Below are positions 47,501 to 59,500 of a DNA stretch of 64,000 nucleotides, in pieces. Position numbers and translations under genes: made by a program. The notes under the pieces were generated by a model, which saw nothing but the letters and a program-made list of their open reading frames with translations, made no database searches and was not told the origin of the DNA. Location of the stretch: positions 14,047,813 through 14,111,812 of the forward strand of contig JARUPZ010000002.1 of the NCBI GenBank assembly GCA_031213475.1. Direction: 5' to 3'. This stretch comes from Nereocystis luetkeana (Eukaryota; Sar; Phaeophyceae; Laminariales; Laminariaceae). Within the stretch, counting starts at the first letter, position 1. Every line of letters begins with the position of its first letter.

Positions 47501-50500
47501 GACCGCGCTCCTTGCAACCCCCCCTCTACCCGTCAGCACCCGCTGACACCCGCAACGGCGCCGGGCTCTCCCGCCGTGCTGTGCTCGGAGTACACGCACG
47601 CACACGAAACGAAAGAAGAAAAAAGGAAGAAAGGACCGAGAGTGCCAAGAGAAATGGAGAAAACAAAGAACTGCTGGAAAGGTCCGGCAAGTAATAAAAG
47701 GAAGCGGTTTGGAAGTGGGAGCTCTGAGAGGCCAGGGATGTACTAACCGAGCACGCTCAGGGATTTAGATCTAAGTAAGTGGCTCTATGTCCCGGTTGAG
47801 TGCTGCACCGCACTACATTGATTCATATTTCCTCATACGTCCCGGTTGGCTACGGTACCGCGCTAAAGTGGGTTCCACTTTAGTGCGGTACCGCACTCCA
47901 CCGGGCTAGTGCGGGGTTGATATGGTCGTTTGGCGACCCACCGCCCTCAAGTGGGACCCCCACAGTTGTATAGGACACCTGCTATACGTGATACGAAACA
48001 GAAGTTATGACCCAATCTGGCTTTCTTATTTGAGAGAGGGTGCAGCCTACACTAAGTTCTGTCAAACGCATCCCGAATTTCGTGCTTCTCTTCAAAATCT
48101 CGGTCTGGGTTTCTTGGTGCCATGTTTCTTATAATACACATAAATTTTGACCCAGGCTGGGTTTCTTATCTGGGACAGGGTACATTCTTAACTAAATTCA
48201 GTGTAACGGCTTCCGAACTTTTTGTCTTATTATAAATCTGAAGCCTGGGTTTCTTATTACCTTGCTTCTTTTTTGGTGTCCTGTACTGCAGTAGATAACG
48301 TAGACACATTTATAGTGATCCCGTATAAGTACTTGGATGTAGTGTGAACAACGCGACCGTCCTTGCCTATAACAGCTTGTCATACGCAGGGGTGCGTGCG
48401 TCATGTACGCGTTGCACGTTCGCTCGTGTTCGCGTATATTGACAAGACGTCCGCAAAATAGATGGCGTTTCGCGTTTTTTTTTCGAAATGACCCCTGGAG
48501 GAAAAATCCACCATATACTGTGGAAACCCTGTCATATTTTGCAGCCAAAAATAGACTATTTTTCAGGTCTATTTTTTACGTTTTCCGCCTACGAGTGCTC
48601 GCACCCCGTACGAAGTACCAGGTATTAGTTATGGCTGCGCTTGCTGTAAAGGTTTTGCTGTTTGACATACGCGAGACGTTACAATTGGCCATTTTGAAGC
48701 GTTCAAGGCCCGACGTTCGCACTTTTTTTAGCTGCAGCACGCATCCCCCTGGTCATATGAACGCGCCCTTGTTACTGCTCGTACGGAGTACTCCTCTTCT
48801 TGTACGTGTCCGGTAGCAAGTGCTCGCACCATTTCCAGTTGCATGATCCTTGATATTTCAGAAGAAAAAACGAAAAAAATAACAGAAGCTGTGGGATCGA
48901 AAAATCACTCAAAACTCATCTTTTCAATTTTATAAAACTCCTACTTTGCAAGGTTGGTGTGATAATTCGATCGCGCAGTACAGCTTCCCGATATGTGTAT
49001 TCTATCAATGGGTCCATGTTTCTATTAATAGGTGGGAGTCGTAGAATCTGCATGATCTTGTTAAGATCACGGAGAGCGGAACACTTTGTATCCCTGGACA
49101 GGTCTGCCTATTAAGCCGGCACTCGTTGGTACTCACGTTGATCGCTCAGAGATAGAAGATCCACTTTATTCCTTTCGTGCACGACGGAGACTGAGACCAC
49201 GCTCGTGCCTCTCTGTAAAACCCCTGGTTTTCCACCTAAGATACGCCTTCCAAGTACTACAAGTACGATCCCAGTGCCAGAACCCAGGTAATTACCGGGC
49301 TTTCAACCTCATACAAAGCAATATCATAACACTAGCCCACTCTGATGAGTCGTATATCCAGAATTATGGGAAATTCATGGAAACCCCGATTCTACAACTA
49401 GAACATGAGTCGAAGATGCGGCTCCTCAAAACCCACTCCCACACCTCTGAACGGCAAGGCAACGAAGCCGGCAACGTACGTAAAAAAAGAATGAAAGGAA
49501 GCGTAGCCTTAAGGGGCAGGAAGAAATCGTCAACGAAAAACCATCGCCATGTCACCCGCGACGGGGGGGGGCGAGGAAGATGCAGGGAAAGTGAAAAGCG
49601 AATATAGAAAAGACGAGAAGAAAAATATCACGGAAGATGTCAAGAGACAACGGAAAAGGTCTTGAACGAGGTCCGTCTGCCGGAAGCTGCTCGAGATTCG
49701 CCAAGGGGCCCCAGCCCTGGGTCTTCGGGCGGGCGTGTTGTACAAGGCGCGCGATCCACGTCGTCCTCACGGGGCTCCTGTCGAGACACGCGCTCCGCTT
49801 GGTGGTCTGTTGTACAAGGCGCTCGATCTTCATCGACGAGCCTTGGGCGGTGGGGCACTGGGGGCCTCTGGGCCTCAGTGTCTCGTCCACCACGAGGGGA
49901 AGCAGACTCTCCCTCCTCGTGAGTCTCCATCGTGCAGTGGCGCAAACTGACTCAAAATAAAAAACGAAACGAAAGCAAAAACAGAGTGAAAAAAAACTTG
50001 TACCGGTAAAAATGCAAAAAGTCCTAAGCCGAAGACGCCACTTCTTGGGGTCTTAGTCCGTTGGGCTAAAGGTACGTAAAAGGTTAACCAATCGCCTACC
50101 CATTCTAAGCCTCATAACAATCTACTGCTGTAGTAGGACGAGTTTGCTGGGTTGGATCTGTACTACAGTAAGCAGTTCCTTGACAGCGTATGATACTAAG
50201 AACAGCTTAGGATCTACACATCAAGGATGATCTACAACACAGTTGGTATGTCGTGATTCACCCGACGTGTGAGACGTTGGCTTATTTTCACCTTGTATCC
50301 CCCCCCTTCAACCTTGAGATGTTTTTTCGCAAAATATGATGCTTGCTGTGCGAGTACAACAACGGACTGAAACCCCTTTTACGCACATATGCCACTTTGG
50401 CCGGAAAAATAACCAACGTTTGATAACGATAGCCAACGTTTGATAACGATAGCCAACGTTTGATAACGATAGCCAACGTTTGATAACGATAGCCAACGTT

Positions 50501-53500
50501 TGATAACGATAGCCAACGTTTGATAACGATAGCCAACGTTTGATAACGATAGCCAACGTTTGATAACGATAGCCAACGTTTGATAACGATAGCCAACGTT
50601 TGATAACGATAGCCAACGTTTGATAACGATAGCCAACGTTTGATAACGATAGCCAACGTTTGATAACGATAGCCAACGTTTGATAACGATAGCCAACGTT
50701 TGATAACGATGATCAACGTTTGATAACGATAATCAACGTTTGGTAACGACAATCAACGTTTGGTAACGACAATCAACGTTTGATATCGACATCAGAGTCC
50801 GAGTGGGTTCGCACTATATTTCCCGCCGAAGTGGTTATGTTTCGGTGACCAAGCTACTTCAAAGTTGAGTTGGAAAGGTTCTGCAGCTCTACGCAACTAT
50901 TCACTTCGGTATATATTTCTTTTTAACGACAGCTGTGAGATAGAGGATTTCGCCGAAACTCGTCTTTTTGCAAGCTGTTTGTGGCTATTCGATCGCGTGT
51001 ACTACGGCTTGTGTATGGCCTCATGCAGGGTATACAAGTGCAGTCCGTATAGGAGGAAGACAAAATCTGAAGCTGCAGAGTTTAAGGCGTGGGTGTGTCT
51101 GTATTTCGGGGAAATGCGTGAAATAAAAGAGCGCTCTTGTCACGAGGGAACGTATGTACATACCGTCAGTCAGTATGTAGTAGTCAGAACTAAAGATGGT
51201 TATGTAAGCCTTTGGGGACATATAGGATTCGTACTGCTGTAGTCGTTTATGAGTAAGCGTGTTTGTTCCGGGGACATGGTATCCCACACATAATACCAAT
51301 TGAGTCAATCGTGTTTTCTGGCTATTACGGCCTACTAGCCCCTCATATAACAGTTGTAGAGCACACCATAGTTCGACTATTAATATAATACACGACTCAA
51401 AAAGATATCCATTTGCTGGTGTACGAAGAAAAATGGGGGGGGGGGGGGACGGAAACAAAGCTGTGAGATCGAAAAAAATAGTAAAAACTCATAATTGCAA
51501 GCTTGGTGGGATAATTCGATCAACGCGTGCTGCTCGTACGGGGGTGTGTATGTCTTCAGAGTCGCCTAAAAACGATTACAAGCAGGTTTTTACAGCAACG
51601 GGATCGCTACCTACCAAGTACTGTACCTGGTATGCGATATAGGCGACTGCTGGATTAACAATATCCTCCCTGTTGGGGTTGCGGTAAGGTGTTTGTTACG
51701 TCCTTCTTGCGCGAACATCACATGCACATTAAACGTACCGTACACCGTTCGTGGCCACAGGTGGCCCTCGCCGACGAAGCCATCCGGATCGGCCCACCCC
51801 CGGCCGTGGACAGCTACCTCCGCGGGGATGTCATCCTCGAAGCGGCTGAGCGGAGCGGGGCCCAGGCAAGAACACGCACGCCATCATAGGATACACTTTA
51901 TTTACTGCTGTACGTACTTTTTTCCGATTGGTTTCTCATGCCATCCGTTGATACCAGGTACATTTATTTTAGATTGGTTCCTCGTGCCACCCACTGAGGG
52001 ACCGCAGTACATTATGATGCACTTCTTCAGGCTGATTTTTCTTGCCGTTTTGCACTCACCACTCTGTTGCCCGAAATTTATGGACACTGTGTCCATTATA
52101 ATATTTAACCCGAACGGAGCGTATATTTAGGTGAAGGGAATTCTTGCTACTGTACACACTCATACACATACCAGGTATATATATATATATATATTATATA
52201 CCAGATATATATATACATATATATTTATCATACATCAATTGGTTTCGTCGAGAGTTGTTGCCGTGTGTGGGTGCTAGTGAGCCGCGTGCGCGATGCTGCA
52301 GACGCAGCGCTTTTTATGTAGCGCTGACTTGAGTATAGTACCATTATATAGCCCAACGACAGCGTTCCTTCTCCCGAACAAATTGCAGATATGAATATGT
52401 GCGCCGAACTGATTGACTGTTGAATTTTCAGAGCACCGCAAGTAGTACAATTTGCTACTGCCGCGATACTACTGTATTTACGTACGTATATTACGACGAA
52501 AACAAGCATTCTACCACAACACCACAGCGTACGTATACTATACCTAGCTTTTCGTGAATAAAAACGCCTTCTTACCAAAACCCTGCAGCTCTCCCCACAC
52601 TTTCGCCCCCAACGGTGCCATGCACAGGCGTTACACCCGGGGTACGGTTTCCTGTCGGAAAACGCCAACTTCGCTCGGGCGTGCTCCTCTGCCGGGGTCA
52701 CCTTCGTAGGGCCCCCGCCCCAAGCCATCGACGCCATGGGCTCTAAGAGTGTGGCCAAGGCGATGATGGCAGAAGCGGGAGTTCCAGTGTGTCCCGGCTA
52801 CCACGGAGAAGATCAGAGAGACGAGTTTCTGGAGGAGGAGGCGGAGAGGGTGGGGTTTCCCCTGATGATAAAGGCGGTCATGGGCGGGGGGGGCAAGGGG
52901 ATGAGGCTCGTTTGGTCGCCCGAAGGGTTTCAGGGAGCGCTGGAGGCGTGTCGGAGGGAGGCGATGGCAGGGTTTGCCGACGACCGCATGTTGCTGGAGA
53001 GGTATGTGTGAGTTCTGAGTCGAGCGTCAACTGCTGTGTGTTCGTCCGAGTCGAAGGACACTAAACCACAGAGAGGGGAGAGTGGCGAGGCTTGATTCAG
53101 TTGCCTGGTCAACAGACCAAGGCGAGGGTTGGTACACTGGTACTTCGTGAATAGAGAGTAGAGAGATGACTGGTACAGGTACTCGGTGGGACAGATCGCG
53201 AGCGATGGCGTTTGGAGGAGGGAGGTGGGGGAGGGGGGGGGGGGGGGAAGTTGAGGAGAGGTTATAAGAATAGTTTTTTTCTATGCGCATTGCAAGCGTT
53301 TGACATGGTGTCGCCACGCGGTTGGAAGGAACGGGGCGCATATAGCACACTGCTGTGTCGCCGTTGCGTTGCTCGTGTCGAATGATGCACATGTATTTTT
53401 GTCCGATATTGGCGCCAAGAATAGACCCCCTTCATACTAGAGGGGAAAATGCGAACAAATTTTCCCGAAGGAAAAGCGCGTTTTTTTTCATCCGTTTTCC

Positions 53501-56500
53501 TTCCTCCCAGGAACTTTTTTCGTTTGTTTGTATGTTTGTTTGTTTGTTTGTTTGTTTGTTCTTCTCCCGTTTTTGCTGAAGGTGGTGCTTTAAGTTTAGG
53601 GGCGGCGGGATACGAACAACGTCATGCAGGAGATAGCGTATAGCACGGGAACATCGCGCTTTTTTCATCCGTCCCCCCCCCCCCCCCCCCCCCCCCCAGG
53701 AACGTTTTTCGTTTGTTTTCCCCCGTTTTACTAAAGGTGGTCTACGATGGTGTCCGCGCTTGAAGACATCGTGCGACGTTTGATACACAGCCCATTTTGG
53801 GAGTTTGTGTCCTCGTTACGGAGTCAAAGGTGTTTCGGCAGCGGTCAACATGCACGTGCTGCGGTTGCGCCGAACCTTTACCTTGCCCCCCTCCCACCTC
53901 CCCTGTTCTAAATAGGTACGTCAACGAGCCGCGACACATTGAGGTGCAGGTGTTCGCCGACGCCTTGGGCAACGTGGTCCATCTCTTCGAGAGGGACTGC
54001 TCCGTGCAGAGAAGGTGTGAGCGCTCAACAATGCGCGGCCTGAGGGGGCTTGATATTTTGGTCTGGAGGTATTTCCCCTACAGGTCGGATGGGGCGTTTC
54101 TTTAGTCGTCGGTAAATAAATATGTTACAGTGCTGTGAGAATTTGCAGGCCGCTCTAAAAAAAAGTACACACCCTCGCATACAGAACGTGCGATGGAAGT
54201 GTGTATCACACCAAGCTTGCAAAGATGAGTTTTGGGTATTCGATCTCGCAGCTTCGGTTTCTTTTATTTTTTCACGTGCGTATATCACACGCGGATTGTG
54301 ACGATGATGGTGATTATGATGACGGTGATGATTGATGATGATGACGATGATAATGATGATGATGATGATTATCATGATGATGATCATTGATGATGATGAT
54401 AATAACGATCTGGCAGTGGCCCATTCCCCTGAAAATCTCGCCAGTGGTCACGAAACAGGGTAGACGCAAAAATGGCGTCTCAAAGAGGGTGCTGGGTGTT
54501 GTATGTAGACCGAAACCGCCCCCGTCCGTGTGCACGGAAGTTTAGCCTCGATCCTTTTTTTGTTCCCTGGCTTTTGTGGAGACAAAGGAGAGCCCACATA
54601 CTCCGTTGTCTTATCGTGACACAAAAAAATATCTACAGTACGTAGTAGCACGGCATTGGCCGCGGGGGTGAATTGAGTGGACCGAACTTTTTCGCTAGGT
54701 GCAGGGGTGTCGGTTGCGCTCATTGTCCGGAAATTGGCCGCCCACATCTACGGGAACAAAAAATGTCAAGAAGCTTTTCGTGATCTGGCGTGGCGAAGAT
54801 ACGAGATCGAGAGCGAAAACCGCCTCGGTTGCTCTACTGTTGCCAACGAAACGCAACGAAATATACGCGTAGACCAACCGGCACGACGGAAAAGAACAAG
54901 AGAAAGGGAACGATTGTTGCCCACGTTTGTTGAAACTGTTGGTCGATTGTTTTGAAGGAGTGTTCCGATTGGTCCGATCGTTCTGAAGGAGTGTTCTGAG
55001 TGGTCGATTTTTTTCTGACGGCGTGTTCTGACTGGTCGATCGTTTCGAAGGAGTATTCTGACGGGTCAACTGATCTGAACGAGATCTCCGAGTGATGGGT
55101 TGTTCTGAAGGAGTGCCCTGATTGGTGGGAAATGCCTGGACGAACACAAAATGTCAACGTTCCAATTGGTGACGTCACTGTTTGACCGTGGACGTTTTTA
55201 CCGTGGGCCGAAAAACGGTGTGCGCACGACTTCCCTCTTTTCTCTTCAAGGTCTGGCTCCTCCCCTGAAGTTCTTACAGATTAAGATTTTTTTCATGCTG
55301 CAGACAGATCATGATCTAAAAATTCTACAGATAGATCATAACCTGCCGTTGTGGTGTGTTTTGTGCAGGATCTATCTGCGCAGGACAGATCCAACCCAGG
55401 AAACCTATCCCCGAGCATGCAGATTGTACGCCCCCCTCGCGGCAACAGGAGCTGTAGATCATACAGGTCATACCTACAGATCATACATATCAGGGATATA
55501 TCTTCCCTGAAATGTATAGCCAGGTAGATAGATCATCAAGTGGGAATTGGTGATCTGTACGTGGCGTGAAATGTTGTCAAGGGTGTCTTCAGTAGGGTAC
55601 AGTACGGGTAGATGATCTGGGGTACCGGTTGCCAAACCTGGTTGCTTTGGTTATACTCGGGTGGGCACCCCCCGGGTGTATGTGGTATACGCCTGGTGCA
55701 TCGTTTCAATGTTTCGCACGTAGGACGGATCATCTACAGATAGATCATCTACAGATAGATAATCTACAGATGGATCATCTAGAAAATATCCTGACATTAG
55801 AACGATTGCAGGATCTATCTGTATAGTACATATCCATCCCAGGAAACGTATCCTAGATCACCTAGATTTATGCAGCTCCCACCCGGCAACATGATCTACA
55901 AGTAGATCATACAGATCATACAGATCAGGAATATAGCAACCCCTTGAAGAGCTACCGGTATATGCGTATGAGTATACTCGTAGTATAGACGACGAATAAG
56001 CGAAAAACGACTATCTTGTCCGATGTGCAGTACGTATGGCACGTTTTATTTCCCATCTAGTCTTCTCCGCGGATGGCGCAGCTCGTCTAGACGGGCACTT
56101 ACAAATATCGACGACCCACTGTGTTTTGTATATTGATTGTAACATTTTGATCTCCTTCTCATCCTTATCCCCCCCCCCCCCCCCTCTCTCTCCCCACCCA
56201 CCACTGCCGCCCTTTTCGACTCCCCGCTATGTATACCCCACCATGCCTTGACACACGCGCTTGCTTCTTCTATTCAGGCATCAGAAGGTTCTCGAGGAAG
56301 CGCCGGCTCCGGGAATAAGCGACGCTACCAGGGCGGAGCTGGGGCAGGCCGCGGTGCGGGCCGCGGAGGCGGTTGGCTACGTGGGGGCGGGGACGGTGGA
56401 GTTTCTCATGGACACGAAAACGCAAGAGTTTTTCTTCTGCGAGATGAACACACGTCTTCAGGTACCAAGTGTACTGCCAGGTACATCGTTAGCTCGGACG

Positions 56501-59500
56501 GGTTTCAAGGAGACGGGGAGTGGGGTGGGGTGGGGTGGGGGGGCGGGGTGTACTCGATAGGAGAGATGTACTCGATATCATGCATTGGCCGTGGTCGTAT
56601 GAGGGGGGGGGGGGGGGGGGGGGGGCGATACTCATAGTTATGTGTGGCGGCAGTTGTCGTATGACCCTCGCACCGCTACGATGCCGGGATGGAGCACGTC
56701 GGGTTTTCGCCGACCAGGCAGGCATTGCTCGGACCTAGCGAAAGGGGCGCCGTGGGGAAGGGAATTGGAGGGGAGGCGGAGGTTGTGTCATGTCATGTAT
56801 GGCCGTAGTCGTATTACCTTAGGCCCTCGCATCCCCTATGCAATGCCGGGACGCAGCACGTCGGGTTTTCACGGACCAGGCAGGCGTTGCTTGCACCAAA
56901 CGAGAAGCGAAACGTGAGGTGTTCGGCAACGTGTGAAGAAAGGGCAAAGGGAAATGGCGAGGGACGGAGGAGAGGAGGGTTGCACTCGATATCATGCGCG
57001 GGAGGGGGGGGGGGGTGTCTGTAGTTGGCGCGCGAGGGTCTCAAGTTAGAGACTGTCACGGTCCTGGTGTTGCATTGTTAGGATACGGACGGTAATTTCT
57101 GGATGCGTCAGTCCTCATTTTCCAACCCAGACTTAGGGCCCTTACGATGGTCGATATAGCCGTTGCGGCGGTCGATGTAGCCGTTACGATGGTCGATATA
57201 TACACACATACCTGGTAGCCGTTACGATGGTCATTACATGTAGCGGTAGAAAGGAACGTGGGTGGGCAGTTAAATTGTCCGGAAGATAAACCATCGCGTG
57301 AGCTGGGAGGTATCGAACGTGTCTTGTCTTCCACGTCATGCGTACGGTATACCATATACCGCTTGTGTGTATTCCGGTCCTACAGTTAGTCTTTGTATGA
57401 CTATGCTGCGCTAAACCTATGTACTCGGCCGTGGGGGCGAAAAGTGCCGTCTGTATATGCTCAGGTTTTTATACGTGCTGTCTCTATCCTGCACGATGTA
57501 TCACCGATTTTTTTGCGCCTCGACAGGTCGAGCATCCCGTCACGGAGATGGTCACCGGACTGGTGAGCAAGAACAGGGAAGGGCTCGCCCCGACGTACAC
57601 AATAATGCCTCCGCTCGTTTCAGGCTGCGCGTTGTTCTTTACCCGCTTGCTCTGACCGCGAAAGTAAGCCCCCGTTTTGACTCGGATATTATTATCGACC
57701 GCGAGTATAAGCCCGTTTATAACTCTGACATTACTATCAAACGGAGACTATACTCCCGGGCAGAGTGGTATATGATGTCGAAGTACTGTAATATCCGGAT
57801 ACTGGTGTACGAGTAGCCGTTATTTGTGCGGGGGGACTATTTATTTTCGTCACGGTGTTGGTCCGCAGGAGGATCGTTCTTGATTTCGGTTTTTTGAAGG
57901 GGCTCGGCCTCAATCAACCCTTTTCCGACTCCGAAATATGATCCTGTTTTCGTTTTCCGAGTGTTTCGGTCGCCAGAGTGAAGGTCTCACCTCTTGTTTC
58001 TGCCCCATGTACCTACTGTAGTACCTGGTCACGTACTCGAAGCACACGTGTGATAAGCAAAACATACCGTATCACGTGTGATACACTGTTATAGTTTAGC
58101 ACGTGTGATAAGAGAACAAACACTACCGTATAATGCGGGTGATAAGGTAACATACCTTATCACAACAGCGATAAGATAACACACCCTGTCACACGGGTGA
58201 ATATATATCACACCGTAGTATCACACGGGTGATAAGATAACACACCGCCGTATCACACGGGCGATAAGATAACACACCGTATCACACGGGTTTTCCGAGA
58301 TAGCATACCATATCACACAGATGGCAAGATAACACACCGTATATTACGGGTGATCAGACAACACTACCGTATCACACTATTACGGGGGACCATAGTTAAC
58401 AGGACCTATGGTATACATAAAAACCTATATGTTTAACCATTTTTACTAACAAAATTTGGTCCTATTAACTATGGTCCCCCGTAATAGGGTGATAAGATAA
58501 CACACCCGTATCACACTAGGGTGATAAGATAACACACCCGTATCACACTAGGGTGGTAAGATAACACACCTTATCATACGGGTGATAAAGGTAACACACC
58601 CCCGCCGGACGAATTTTCCCATCAGTTTTGCTCGACAACGGAGAGAGCGCAATCGCCGAGCGCCGCATCGATACCTCTATTTGGAAACGTTTCGGCCAGA
58701 TCTTTCCCAAGCTACCATTTTCGTTCTGTGTGCCCCCCCCCCCCTTTTTGTATGGAAAGAAAATCGCGCCTTTATCCCACACGGGAAGGCCTGCTGTCTT
58801 GCGCATTATACGATACCTGGTACCTGGTATGCGGTAGTCGTCAAACATCAAAAATGCCCTTTTCGAGTTCGTCCCTCCCGAATCCGATGGGTAGTGTGTG
58901 TGCTCTATCGAGGATGGGCGAAACATCTGCTGTCCAGCGGCCCCCCTCGTCGCCGGTTCCCCTCGCTCCCGTCACGCCTCTTTCTCTCGCTCGTGAAACA
59001 ATCTACACACAACCTCGCAGAGGTCACCAATTCCCCGCTTCATGACCTGCGTAGATCTTTCAAGGCAGACCTGTTCCCGATTTCTTGTGTGTATGATCTA
59101 CAGCAGCAGCTCGCTCACGTTTGAAATCGTGGGACCCCGTATTGTCTGCATGAAACCACTGCAACAGGAATACGTACATAGCACATCCTTCTTGGGTTGG
59201 ATATGGTACTACGCAAAAAATCCTGCACAAACCCCTCTCAACGGCTATCATTCCAAGGCGAGGAAACTATTACCACTCTGTCCGTGAATATAAGAAACGT
59301 TTCCATTGAATTTTAGTATTGAAACGGTACCTTACACTTAGTGATAGACTGGGGGTGATTAATAGATGTAAGGTCATGATCTGTCCGAGGTTTATATGAA
59401 AAAAAAAACGTTTTTTTTTTTGTTTTTCTTCCTTGTTTTCCCCTATACCCTCAAACAACCACATCATCGGAACGATGTATAGGACCTGGTGGAGTGGCAG

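Larger units (their letters stand above)
44855..51760 (+). other. Carboxylase intron 1 (6.9 kb)
   Basis: Donor CAC|GTGAGT, acceptor GGCCACAG|GTGGCC. It carries a fold-back (45811-45861), MITE family 1 copy E, a strong hairpin at 47853-47892, a diverged repeat pair at 48010-48260, a SINE-like element near 50035 and a 19-unit minisatellite. Frames inside, including 48403-48816 and 49086-49607, show no domain and I do not call a nested gene. Confidence 0.75.

Noticed and set aside
49086..49607. 173-residue frame in carboxylase intron 1
   Set aside because: No recognisable domain, mixed codon character, and overlapped by other frames; insufficient for a nested gene.
50288..50752. Three overlapping repeat-protein frames (minus strand)
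   Set aside because: They are one 20-bp minisatellite read in three phases; it lies in an intron and has no start context or homologue I recognise.
50411..50790. Possible CRISPR array
   Set aside because: Units are contiguous with no unique spacers, and the genome is eukaryotic.
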